From an uncultured Mycoplasmatota bacterium (GTDB taxonomy: Bacteria; Bacillota_I; Bacilli_A; RF39; UBA660): DNA of 57,974 bases. Position numbers and translations under genes: made by a program. Each line of letters starts with the position of its first letter. Position 1 is the stretch's first letter. Positions 43,230 through 52,111 of this stretch are shown piece after piece. The stretch spans positions 1 through 57,974 of the forward strand of contig URZY01000010.1 of the NCBI GenBank assembly GCA_900552495.1. The letters are read 5' to 3'. The notes under the pieces were generated by a model that was given only the letters and a program-made list of their open reading frames with translations, did not search any database and was not told where the DNA came from.

Positions 43230-43838
43230 TTACTTAAAGAAAAACATCATTATAATAGCCCCAATTATCGCTAAAACCAAAATACCAAATACTCCATTAC
43301 TTTTCCCCGATATTTTCTCACCATCTAAAGTACCAACCTCAGTTACTGTTCCAACTTCATTATTATCAACAGGCACTTCCGCAGTTGAGGTCTCTGTTGG
43401 AGCCTGATTATTAACTATTTCTCTCCCAGTAATAGCTGCCTTTATTTTCGACGTTTCAATATCTTTCATTTTATTCTTTGACATTTCTGTTAAATCAATT
43501 TTTTCAATAACAACACTAGTAAACTTAAGCCCTACTGCCGCAACTTTATTATTGCCATTAGTTAAAATAGCATCTCCCTTAACAATTCCACTTAAGCTAA
43601 GTGCCATTTTCCCAGAAAACTTATTTATTTCTTCAATAACCATACTTAAAAGTAACCCTTTAGCATAAGTTTCTAAATCCATATTGGCTTGTGTTGCAGC
43701 CGCTGAAAATGTCTCTTGATTAATTATTTCATATGCAAAACTTCCACTAGCAATAACTTCCACTTGTCCACATTCTTTATCCATAAATTTAACTGGATTA
43801 TTAAGTTCCCATTTTATCATATTCGCATTTTGATCCAT
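43230..43838 (-). CDS. SPFH-domain-like protein with C-terminal membrane anchor
   Basis: The 202-residue protein begins with a beta-rich region (MIKWELNNPVKFMDKECGQVEVIASGSFAYEI) like the SPFH proteins of the virion-core-like YdjI group, then a helical part, a Thr/Val/Glu-rich linker and a C-terminal membrane helix (about 183-201). SPFH proteins scaffold membrane microdomains. Only part of the usual SPFH length is present. ATAGGAG precedes the ATG. Probably cotranscribed with the Mbeg1-like hydrolase gene. Confidence 0.65.
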   Translation of the reverse strand: MDQNANMIKWELNNPVKFMDKECGQVEVIASGSFAYEIINQETFSAAATQANMDLETYAKGLLLSMVIEEINKFSGKMALSLSGIVKGDAILTNGNNKVAAVGLKFTSVVIEKIDLTEMSKNKMKDIETSKIKAAITGREIVNNQAPTETSTAEVPVDNNEVGTVTEVGTLDGEKISGKSNGVFGILVLAIIGAIIMMFFFK

Positions 43839-43951
43839 CTAATCAACTCCTATTATTATTTTTTATTATACCATAACTTTAAAGTATTAGTCACGATTAC
43901 ATAATAACTTTTTTTAGTGAGCTTCTTAATATCAAAATGAAGCCATCTACC

Positions 43952-43972
43952 AAAAAAGAAGAATTTCTTCTT
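43952..43972 (-). terminator. Terminator of the NAGPA-domain gene
   Basis: AAGAAGAA (43956-43963) and TTCTTCTT (43965-43972) form a stem (inner pairs opened), followed on the minus strand by a U6 run. Confidence 0.6.
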
Positions 43973-43975
43973 CTC

Positions 43976-45391
43976 TTATGTAAAATAAAGGAAATCCCCA
44001 ATCGCTCTTTCACCATCAGTAGTATTATTAATAACATCATTATTTCTAACTAGAGTAACACTGCCACCTTGATCCAAACTATAAGCATTAGTACAACCTT
44101 TGTTCTTTAAATAGGTAGCCGTATCCGACAATTTATTATTATATGTAGTATCAGTAGTAATATAATACTCACAAGGCTCCGTCATACCAATAATCGTTCT
44201 CTTATAATAATTACCTTCTCGGTAACTTGGACTAATATCTCCATTTTCAATAACTTGTGTGCTATGACAAGAATAAGAATACTTAACACCCGAATTAACC
44301 AACTCCTGTGCACTCTTACCATAAGCATTATATATTCTACCACTACTATCAACTAACAATTCATTCCCACCAGAATATCCATCTTTCTTAATTTGTCCAT
44401 TGACAATTGAAATATTATTAGCACCTTTTAAGTCCTCAGAACCATCACTATAATTAAAATGACTACCATTAATTAAAATTTTAGACCCTAATCTATTAGC
44501 AGCACTTGATGCCGTCTCTAACCCACTTGCATAAGCTCCATTAGCCGGGGCACCATTTATTTGCGATGGATCATTAATAACAACATGTGTAACTTGTACC
44601 GGTTGTCCATTAACATAATCAGTTGTAGTCGTCGTAAATAAATTTTCATTTATTGTTACATAATCAGCTGTATCAATTTCAGAAGCATATTTTGAAACTG
44701 CTCGACCCACTCTCGAATTAGCATTTAAATTAGTTGTATCAATACTCCTATTTGAACTATTCTCAAAAGTTGTCTCCGCTGTTGTATCATTATTATTCTT
44801 ATCACTTTTAGGCGTTGCAACTGGCATTTCTCCATCACTAATATTACCATCAGTTTCTAATACATCTTCACTATTAGTTTTTTCCCTACCAAACAAAAAC
44901 TCTTTAACTGATGATGCTCCTCCACCAATAACATCTAACAGCTTAGAACCAGCTGCAAAAACCGCTGCACCTGTACTTTCCGCCATTGAAACAATGTTAG
45001 CCAAAGCGCTCTTCCCCTTATCCCAAATAGTTGCACCAGTCTCAAAATCTTCCTTAATATTTCCTGACTTAATACTAAAGAACATTTTTACCTTATCCAA
45101 ACCATCAGCTTCATTATAAGCCATTATCAATTCTTCTTTTTGATTTATAGTACTAACGATATTATCAATACTTTCACTACAAGTTGTCCCAACTGTTTCA
45201 GCCAAAGAACTATCTAAATCAACTCCTTCAGTTTCTAATAAATTGTAACCATTAGCACCCCTGATAGTCTCTATCGCACTACGAAGTGTCTCTTCCGCAT
45301 CAGCTAGTTTTCCCTTAGCTGTATTTATATTATCAATTACAATCTGCACCTTATCTTTATTAAAAGTTACACCTGTTGAAAATAAGCCCAT
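43976..45391 (-). CDS. LXG/WXG-like helical front fused to phosphodiester-glycosidase (NAGPA) domain
   Basis: In 471 residues the first ~175 are helical with no signal peptide, like the targeting part of type VII substrates. A polar linker (about 175-225) leads to a C-terminal domain matching the NAGPA/phosphodiester-glycosidase family: QVTHVVINDP, ILINGSHFNYSDG, IIGMT and a SLDQGGSVTLV motif where relatives have DGGGS. Such enzymes cut sugar-1-phosphate phosphodiesters, for example GlcNAc-1-P links. The architecture is that of a polymorphic toxin or secreted wall hydrolase. It is 15 bases downstream of a small WXG-like gene, which is the usual helper arrangement. No immunity gene is obvious next to it. 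Confidence 0.75.
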   Translation of the reverse strand: MGLFSTGVTFNKDKVQIVIDNINTAKGKLADAEETLRSAIETIRGANGYNLLETEGVDLDSSLAETVGTTCSESIDNIVSTINQKEELIMAYNEADGLDKVKMFFSIKSGNIKEDFETGATIWDKGKSALANIVSMAESTGAAVFAAGSKLLDVIGGGASSVKEFLFGREKTNSEDVLETDGNISDGEMPVATPKSDKNNNDTTAETTFENSSNRSIDTTNLNANSRVGRAVSKYASEIDTADYVTINENLFTTTTTDYVNGQPVQVTHVVINDPSQINGAPANGAYASGLETASSAANRLGSKILINGSHFNYSDGSEDLKGANNISIVNGQIKKDGYSGGNELLVDSSGRIYNAYGKSAQELVNSGVKYSYSCHSTQVIENGDISPSYREGNYYKRTIIGMTEPCEYYITTDTTYNNKLSDTATYLKNKGCTNAYSLDQGGSVTLVRNNDVINNTTDGERAIGDFLYFT

Positions 45392-45406
45392 TAAAACACC
45401 TCCTCG

Positions 45407-45775
45407 CTATACACCATGCTCTGCATGCATTGCTGCATCTTGCAATACCGCTGCTTCATTTAATTCTTGCTGTTTCTTATCCAATGCTATTTCCAAAGCC
45501 ACCATAATTTGATCAGCAACACTTTCAAGTTCCGTATTAACCGAAGAAACACCTTCACCACATTCCTCAAGAGGTAACTGCATTGTTGCACCTTGAACAG
45601 ATAATGTGTCGGGGCCTAAATCAGAAGAAATCTCCTTTAAATTATCACCGACATTAGTAAATAATTCTCCCGCCTCTTTAAGAGCAAGACAACCCGCTTT
45701 TATCCCTTCAACATCTATATAATTAGTTGCAGATTCCGCCGTAACATACATCCCTCTAAATATTCCAACCGCCAT
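45407..45775 (-). CDS. Small helical WXG100-like partner protein
   Basis: The 122-residue protein is helical, with no signal peptide and the size of a WXG100/LXG chaperone, although no clear WxG is present (the mid-region reads SSDLGPDTLSVQG). ATG at 45775 was chosen because GGAGGTG lies 5 bases upstream. It is first in a two-gene transcript with the NAGPA-domain protein and most likely helps its export. Confidence 0.65.
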   Translation of the reverse strand: MAVGIFRGMYVTAESATNYIDVEGIKAGCLALKEAGELFTNVGDNLKEISSDLGPDTLSVQGATMQLPLEECGEGVSSVNTELESVADQIMVALEIALDKKQQELNEAAVLQDAAMHAEHGV

Positions 45776-46013
45776 ACACACACCTCCGTATCATATACTA
45801 TACTTATTTTACCACAGACTAGGTAATAATATAAATACCAAAAAACTTACTTTACAAAAAAAGACTTAAACAATAAGAACTTTACTATTAGAAAATAATT
45901 AATTAGTAATTTAAACTATTTTTAAATACACAATTTCAAAACAAAAATAAGCCAGATTTTATTGACTCTTCAGGGAACGACCTAGTTCTAATTGTCTAAT
46001 TTTATAAAACATT

Positions 46014-46034
46014 AAAACCCTTATAAAATAAGGG
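46014..46034 (-). terminator. Terminator-like hairpin
   Basis: CCCTTAT (46018-46024) and ATAAGGG (46028-46034), followed on the minus strand by UUUUAA. Weak U-run. Confidence 0.45.
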
Positions 46035-46150
46035 CTTCTGTGTTTTAAAGTTTATTAAAATTTACTTGAATTTAATATAATTTATTGGGTTGCGCACCTA
46101 AAAGTGTACCTAAAATTACTTAATAGGGCTAAAACCATTTAATATAAACA

Positions 46151-46171
46151 AAAATGGAGCCTTTCGGCTCC
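46151..46171 (-). terminator. Terminator of the helicase gene
   Basis: On the minus strand GGAGCC-GAAA-GGCTCC (46156-46171) has a stable GAAA tetraloop and is followed by AUUUUUG. It is the most GC-rich hairpin of the region. Confidence 0.75.
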
Positions 46172-46348
46172 TTCAGGGGGAAATATTATTATCAGTTCGT
46201 AACAATTTAATAATTAGTTAAAGTCTTACAAAATAAGGCTTTTTCTTTTATTAAAATTTATCAAAGTTTATAAAAATAACTTTATTTTTAACGTTTAGTA
46301 TCTAGTTTTGGTATCTAGAAAATTTATTGTATTTATCTTTAATTATTA

Positions 46349-49303
46349 CTATGAACAAATAATAGTTAAAGGAATATTATATGTATCTATTAAATACGAT
46401 TGTGTACAACTCAATAAATACATCATATCTGAAGTAATGCTTTTTGAATCCACTCCAGGCTGAACGATAAATATTTTCATATCTATTTTTTTACATCGTA
46501 ATAAATTTTTAAACTTATAAATAGTTTCTAAATCTCCTAATTCAATTCTTGAATAATTTTTTTCTTGTGCCAAATTTTCTCTGTGTAATATATGGTCAAT
46601 TATTGTATCAATATTCGCTCTCCATTTAATAGATTTTTGACATTGTCCACAGACTTCATATAAATCACTTATTCTTTTTCCTGGAATAGTATTGCCACTA
46701 AACTTACAATGATATAATTCAATATAAATACAATTTTCTTCTTCTCTCAAAGTTACTATATCTGCAATTTCACCAGAACCATCATCATCAAAAATAACTT
46801 GATATTTATTACTAGTTTTTAATTTATCAATCATATGATATTGAATAGAATTTTTAATTTTATTCTTCGTTTGTGATTCTACCGAAATATCAACACTTTT
46901 CCAATTTTCTCTAATTATTCTATCTTTGTTAAAATAGTTGGAAAGATCTTTATTAATCTCTACATAAAGATTACCTTCAAGTGAAGACTGATTATCAAAG
47001 AAAATTCTTGGTGGATTTTCTTTAAAGTAATCACTTATATTTCCCATACTGTTATTATTTTTTAACAATTCTACTTTTTTACCAGAATCATTTATAAATT
47101 TATAACCTTTATTTGTAATTTCTAGTTGGAATTGTAAATCATTTATTAAGAATGTTATATTTTTATCCAATAATTCTGCATCCTTTATTTTTAAATCTAC
47201 CTCATCTAGACTATATTCATTTATTCCACTTTTAATAAAATATTTATTATAATCTTCAATTGCTAACTCATCTGGCCACTCTATAGAAATTGGTACACGA
47301 TTAGGTCTTTTATTGATAACTTTTGGGACTAATGCTGAATTTAAAATATCTTGTGTATTGATTGAGTCATCCAATAATTTATCAAGTATATTGTCACACC
47401 AATCCTTCCAATAATCTATTGTTTCTACCCATTTAGACCATATTGTTCCCTTATATGAACAACCAATCGATATCTTACCATCACCATTGTATCCAGTACC
47501 AAATATGTTGGATTTAATAGAGGTTCCTGCGGCAGAATCACTTATTCCTGATGCAATATCAATCCCTGCATACATTTTATATCTAATTGGGCCATTAATA
47601 GCTGTTCTCAATCCTACTGAAGCCATCATTAATCTATTAATACCGGATAATGCCCTAAATACTACATCTCCATTAATTTTATTTGTTGTATTGAAAATTT
47701 TTTCTGCTATCATATTTGAGATTGTTTTATTAGAAGAATTTATAAATACTGTATTTTTTTCTTTATTCCAATAAACAACATGCAACTCCAATATTTTATT
47801 AGTTATAATTTTATTTGATGTCCAAGAAATTGGAGATTCAATAGCTTCAATAATTACGAACGTATTGTTTTCTTCATTTACTGAAATTACAGATAATTCA
47901 TCATTAAATATTTTTTTCCAATTTTCTAATTGCCATTCATTTATATCAGTTTTATATGCAACCATGCTCACTTTTGGAACTAACTGCTTTACCGATATCT
48001 CTCGTAATTGTTCTATATCAAAACCGCTCATAAATTGTTGAAAAGATATCTCTTTTCCTATTGCTGTTTTTGATAAATCACTAATTATGTAATCCCAATT
48101 AGAATCAAGTGAATACAATTGTTTTATTTCTTCATTAACTTCCTCAATCATAATATTAGCAACTAATGAAGCATTACCTATTTTCTCATTACTAACCCTG
48201 GCAAAACGTCCTATAAATTGAAGAGTAATTGGTAAACTTTTATATTTATCATGAATTGCTGCTATTTTTAAATTTGGTAAATCTATTCCTTCTCCAAACA
48301 TATCTACACAAACAACTATTCTTGATTCCAAACTTCTTAATTTAGATAAATTATCTTTATTCGCATTTTTTGTTTGGTCACTTGTTATCAATACTGGATT
48401 ATAATTGTTATATAATTTTTTATATATATTTTCATACAAATCTAAAGCCCTATTCTTTGAACCAGCTCTTACCAACAATAAGTGATCATAACCATTTTCA
48501 ATATCATTTTTCAAAATTGCAATTGACTTCTTAGCTACTGCTAAATCTGATTTTGAAATATCATATTCAATTACAGGATTAAAATTTATTTTTGTAAAAT
48601 AACCTTCTTTTTGTGCATTACTTAATGGGTAATTATAAATAATCTTGCCGTCTATTTTTTTATTATCATTTCTAAAAGGAGTAGCAGTAAATTGTATTAT
48701 TTTCAAAGATTTAAACTTAGATTTGACATTGTTCCAAGTTTTAGCTGCAATATGATGAGCTTCGTCAATTATTACTGTATTACAAGTTTTTTTCAGAACG
48801 TTTATTTGTTCATCATTAAGTCTAGATATAATACCTATTGTCGAAACAATAATATTAACATTCCATGTAATATTTTCAAGAACTTCTTTATCACTAGGTG
48901 TTTTTTTTAATAAGCATACATTTGGTAATAAGGCGTTTTCATTTAATATTTTAAATTGTGAAATAAGACCTAAGGTTTTACATTTATTATAAGTTTGATC
49001 TCTTAGCAAAACACTAGGTAATATAATTAATACCTGTTCTAATTTTTCACTAACTATATATGATAACATAGTTTCTGTTTTACCTGTACCAGTCGGCATT
49101 ACAACGGTTGCTTCATTATTAGAAACAGTAAAGTGAGATTTTAATGCATATAATGCCCCCAATTGTGGTTTCCTTAGTTTTTTTTCCAATAAATCATAAT
49201 TTAAATTATTCTCCCATGACTTTATAATATCTTTTTTTAATACTTCATTACCATCATAATTATACTGACAATTAATCAAATTTTCCTCAATGCGATATTC
49301 CAT
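46349..49303 (-). CDS. SF2 (DEAH) helicase with nuclease-like C-terminal domain
   Basis: The 984-residue protein has helicase motifs in order: Walker A MPTGTGKTE (near 69-77), VIIDEAHH, FTATPFR, DMFGEGIDLP and QFIGRFARVS. The middle part (about 460-720) is not recognised. Near residue 860-885, IADIVTL...IYIELYHCK has the D...E...K spacing of a PD-(D/E)XK-like nuclease, followed by a DLYEVCGQCQKS stretch. Helicase-nuclease proteins of this size are common single-gene phage defences, though type assignment is not possible here. AAGGAAGTG precedes the ATG. It is flanked by an att-like scar and accessory genes. Confidence 0.75.
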   Translation of the reverse strand: MEYRIEENLINCQYNYDGNEVLKKDIIKSWENNLNYDLLEKKLRKPQLGALYALKSHFTVSNNEATVVMPTGTGKTETMLSYIVSEKLEQVLIILPSVLLRDQTYNKCKTLGLISQFKILNENALLPNVCLLKKTPSDKEVLENITWNVNIIVSTIGIISRLNDEQINVLKKTCNTVIIDEAHHIAAKTWNNVKSKFKSLKIIQFTATPFRNDNKKIDGKIIYNYPLSNAQKEGYFTKINFNPVIEYDISKSDLAVAKKSIAILKNDIENGYDHLLLVRAGSKNRALDLYENIYKKLYNNYNPVLITSDQTKNANKDNLSKLRSLESRIVVCVDMFGEGIDLPNLKIAAIHDKYKSLPITLQFIGRFARVSNEKIGNASLVANIMIEEVNEEIKQLYSLDSNWDYIISDLSKTAIGKEISFQQFMSGFDIEQLREISVKQLVPKVSMVAYKTDINEWQLENWKKIFNDELSVISVNEENNTFVIIEAIESPISWTSNKIITNKILELHVVYWNKEKNTVFINSSNKTISNMIAEKIFNTTNKINGDVVFRALSGINRLMMASVGLRTAINGPIRYKMYAGIDIASGISDSAAGTSIKSNIFGTGYNGDGKISIGCSYKGTIWSKWVETIDYWKDWCDNILDKLLDDSINTQDILNSALVPKVINKRPNRVPISIEWPDELAIEDYNKYFIKSGINEYSLDEVDLKIKDAELLDKNITFLINDLQFQLEITNKGYKFINDSGKKVELLKNNNSMGNISDYFKENPPRIFFDNQSSLEGNLYVEINKDLSNYFNKDRIIRENWKSVDISVESQTKNKIKNSIQYHMIDKLKTSNKYQVIFDDDGSGEIADIVTLREEENCIYIELYHCKFSGNTIPGKRISDLYEVCGQCQKSIKWRANIDTIIDHILHRENLAQEKNYSRIELGDLETIYKFKNLLRCKKIDMKIFIVQPGVDSKSITSDMMYLLSCTQSYLIDTYNIPLTIICS

Positions 49304-49420
49304 TATTTCACTTCCTTACTACGAAAAAACGCCAATACAAAAACTTATAATCATAAGCCTGTACTAGCGCTTCTTTTTATATATACTATTATATCACATA
49401 TTTCATTATTTTTATTATTA

Positions 49421-49483
49421 AATGACACTGTGACACATTGTTTGTAAGTACACTACTCTCATTTATAATGTCATAGTGTCATT
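49421..49483. repeat. 15-bp inverted repeat overlapping the transporter 3' end
   Basis: AATGACACTGTGACA (49421-49435) and TGTCATAGTGTCATT (49469-49483) are inverted copies with one mismatch and a 33-base spacer. The right arm is the last codons of the MATE-like gene. No U-run follows on the minus strand. It may stabilise the mRNA end or be a protein-binding site. Confidence 0.55.
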
Positions 49484-50680
49484 ATTCAGTATTGATTTCT
49501 TTTGAATAACACAACCTGTTTTATCAATTTTAAAATTATGACCAAACATTATACTAACTGTTATAAATTGATAAACTGATGAACACACTTGTCCTATTCC
49601 TGTACAGAATGGTGTTTTTAATAACGACATAAACATTCTAAATATTGATGCTATTATCTTATTTGATGTAATTTTAAAAGCTGAATATTCTAATTGTAAA
49701 TAACAAGTTTTAATTCTATATATTGGATATATTAAGAAATTTACTATTTCAAAAGAAAAATATATCATTGTAATTTTAAAATCTAAATCATAAAATCCAA
49801 ATAAGAATGCAAACATCATTAAACTTGTTCCAAATAATATTCCTAATAATTTATAAGCATTGTTTCTATGTTCTATATAATTAAACTTTCTTTTACTAAT
49901 ATCTATTGTTGCTGCCTCTTTTATAGCATCAAATGTATCCCATTGTGTATCAGTTATTAATGCTATAAAAGTCAAAGCAGTTGCATACATTTCTCCATAT
50001 TCTAAGGCATTAGATAATCCAAATAAGAATATTAAAAAGAATGCAATATTATTAAATAATTCAACTGAATCATATTTTATACATATTAATAAATTAATAT
50101 TAAATTTAAACTTATTACTATTTTTAATATAAATATACAAAGTATATATCGCTAATGGAATTAATGTTGTTGAAATTATAATAATTTGATTTTTTGTTAT
50201 TAAAGCTGTTCCAATTAATAATATAAAATTTAATAAATTAAATACTAATGAATGTTTATTTGCTAATTTATTTTTTTCTTCATAATATAGTTTATCTTGC
50301 ATCATCGCAAATTCTAAACAAATAAATAATTGTAATATTGAATATATAGTAAAATTTTTATATGTACTTATATCCATATTCATAAAACTAATATAATTAT
50401 CAACGTTTAATAGAATTACAGTAAAAATAATTATAGACACAATAGTTCCTAACATTAAGCCTGACATTACTGCATCTTTATTTTTATCTTTTTCTTTGCT
50501 TATATTAGCCCCAGTAGAAAATATAGATTTAATTATATAATATATAAATTGTAACGGATAAGTTAAAGTAAATATATTAATTAAATTCTTATCAACTATT
50601 ATCCCAAGTAAAAACCAAGATATTATTGGTATAAATGATAATAGTGATAAATCAAAACTAATTCTTAATAATCTTTTCAT
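49463..50680 (-). CDS. Polytopic membrane protein, MATE/flippase-like
   Basis: The 405-residue protein has about eleven or twelve hydrophobic helices and the general look of MATE or MVF-type flippases (an N-terminal STGANISKEKDKN loop, MQDKLYYEEKNKLA after helix 4). It has no signature I can assign with certainty. Its ATG overlaps the TGA of the broken HAD gene (ATGA), indicating that the two were cotranslated. It could export a nucleotide-like or peptide product of the island; this is inference. Confidence 0.6.
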   Translation of the reverse strand: MKRLLRISFDLSLLSFIPIISWFLLGIIVDKNLINIFTLTYPLQFIYYIIKSIFSTGANISKEKDKNKDAVMSGLMLGTIVSIIIFTVILLNVDNYISFMNMDISTYKNFTIYSILQLFICLEFAMMQDKLYYEEKNKLANKHSLVFNLLNFILLIGTALITKNQIIIISTTLIPLAIYTLYIYIKNSNKFKFNINLLICIKYDSVELFNNIAFFLIFLFGLSNALEYGEMYATALTFIALITDTQWDTFDAIKEAATIDISKRKFNYIEHRNNAYKLLGILFGTSLMMFAFLFGFYDLDFKITMIYFSFEIVNFLIYPIYRIKTCYLQLEYSAFKITSNKIIASIFRMFMSLLKTPFCTGIGQVCSSVYQFITVSIMFGHNFKIDKTGCVIQKKSILNNDTMTL

Positions 50681-51275
50681 TTTTGAACCATTTTATTTAT
50701 TTTACTATATATGTCATACCAACTATAACATCTAATAATATTATCACCCATACAATTTTTGTTATATCCCGCATGAAAACATATAACTGGAATTCTAGAT
50801 GATATTTTATTTATGTTATCAACTTTATCTTCTATCATTACATCAATATTATTTTCTATACATATACTAAGTTTATCTTCTGGGCTAAATATTATTTTGT
50901 CATACTCAATTTCATTTTTTTAAGCCATTCTAGAACAATATTTTTATTTTCTTCAAAAAGCATTACATTAGCAGAATGTGATAAAAAACTACCTCTTGCA
51001 GTAATAATATATATTTCATTACCATCTTGTTTTAGTTTTTTTATTACTTCACTAGCCAATTTTCTAACATCAATATTTATCGAATAATCTTTGAAATATT
51101 CAGTCCAAAATTCATCATCTAATTTACTATCAACTTTAAATATATCAGTTGTTTCATATCCCTCATTATTTAATATTTCTTTTCCATATTTTTCAAAATA
51201 AAATTTACTACCATAATCTAATTGCCATTGTTCTATATCGGTTAATACACCATCTATATCTATTCCTATTCTCAT
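50677..51275 (-). pseudogene. Frameshifted HAD-family 5'-nucleotidase (NT5C-like)
   Basis: The start, after TAGGAG, reads MRIGIDIDGVLTD (HAD motif I) and later IITARG (motif II). In the A7 run at 50915-50921 the frame breaks: it stops at 50892. One extra A gives NEIEYDKIIFSPEDK (motif III Lys) and IDVMIEDKVDN (motif IV), ending in the TGA at 50677, in ATGA overlap with the next gene. The full protein would be about 199 residues, a size usual for 5'(3')-deoxyribonucleotidases. Decay, a sequencing error or transcriptional slippage at the A-run could each explain it. Confidence 0.8.
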
Positions 51276-51366
51276 ACAATTCTCCTACTTCAATTCAATA
51301 TTATAAACTTTTAAAACTTTAATTATGATTAATTATAATAAAATAATTTAATATTCCATCTAAAAA

Positions 51367-51759
51367 TTATTCAAAATTCCAAATACCTAAATGTCCTTTA
51401 GTTTTAATAGGTTTATCTAATACTTTTATATCTTTTAATATCCATGCATATCTTCCGACAGCATAAACACCTGTTATATACTCATTTTTATTTTTCTTTA
51501 TATCCGCTATAAATTTATCTGTCATTTCAATACAATCTACTAATTCACAAGAACAAATTATATTACCATAGTTTAATTCATTTAAATTAATTAATGACAT
51601 TAATTTTTCATTATTTTTATATTCTTTTGGGATTTTTGTTGAACTTGTGTGAATATATAATTTACCTCTATAATTTGTTTTCCAACTTCTAGTTTCAATA
51701 GTTTTAATGCCTTTTGCAATTAATGTTGCATAAGGTTCAGTTAAGCTTAATACTTTCAT
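51367..51759 (-). CDS. ASCH-domain protein
   Basis: The 130-residue protein fits the ASCH fold (PUA-related): it begins MKVLSLTEPYATLIAKGIKT, then ETRSWKTNYRGKLYIHTS, and ends GHLGIWNFE. ASCH proteins bind RNA or modified nucleosides, and some are hydrolases of N4-acylcytidine. AAGGTAGG precedes the ATG. It stands in the same strand run as nucleotide enzymes, 12 bases after the deoxyribosyltransferase-like gene. Confidence 0.85.
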   Translation of the reverse strand: MKVLSLTEPYATLIAKGIKTIETRSWKTNYRGKLYIHTSSTKIPKEYKNNEKLMSLINLNELNYGNIICSCELVDCIEMTDKFIADIKKNKNEYITGVYAVGRYAWILKDIKVLDKPIKTKGHLGIWNFE

Positions 51760-51771
51760 AATAAACCTACC

Positions 51772-52089
51772 TTATATTTCTTTATCCACTATATCAGTAT
51801 AATAAATAATTTCTTTATTTAATGACTTAGCAAATTCAATTTCACTTTTAGTACTGCTTCCTATATAATCATTAACATTTACAACTAAAATAGCATCTGA
51901 TAATTTTATTCTTTCCTTATGCATTTTATCTAGCATTAATGCTTCTTCTTCAGCAAAATCATCTTTACTTGACTTTGATGGATTATATATAGGCACTAAC
52001 ATACAATTACCTTGTAATTCCATTTTTTCTGTAATATCCATCATTTCCTTATAAAATTTTAAACTACCACAAACAGTTATAATTTTCAT
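51772..52089 (-). CDS. Nucleoside 2-deoxyribosyltransferase-like protein
   Basis: The 105-residue protein begins MKIITVCGSLKFYKEM, has a KERIKLSDAILVVNVNDYIGSSTKSEIEFAKSLNK stretch (split here only to describe it: a central Asp and a GSSTKSEIE loop), and resembles the small nucleoside 2-deoxyribosyltransferase/DUF4406 group. Such proteins exchange or hydrolyse nucleobases on deoxyribonucleosides or monophosphates. AGAGGAG precedes the ATG. It is next to the ASCH gene and downstream of the broken uracil-glycosylase-like gene. Confidence 0.75.
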   Translation of the reverse strand: MKIITVCGSLKFYKEMMDITEKMELQGNCMLVPIYNPSKSSKDDFAEEEALMLDKMHKERIKLSDAILVVNVNDYIGSSTKSEIEFAKSLNKEIIYYTDIVDKEI

Positions 52090-52111
52090 TTATAACACAC
52101 TCCTCTAATTT

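Larger units (their letters stand above)
45776..46348. other. Gene-free stretch with attachment-site-like repeats
   Basis: These 573 bases hold no convincing gene. Two imperfect direct repeats are seen: CTTATAAAATAAGG (46020-46033) with ATTAAAATTTA downstream, and CTTACAAAATAAGG (46223-46236) with the same ATTAAAATTTA. Between them CACCTAAAA (46095-46103) and TACCTAAAA (46107-46115) repeat at a 12-base period. Such arrays resemble integrase-site scars next to mobile elements. Two minus-strand terminator-like hairpins are also present. No integrase gene is in the window. Confidence 0.5.

Noticed and set aside
46010..46180. tmRNA or tRNA fragment as integration target near the island edge
   Set aside because: No acceptor stem, T-arm or tag-coding part could be folded from this stretch; the GGAGCC-TTTC-GGCTCC hairpin is better explained as a minus-strand terminator.
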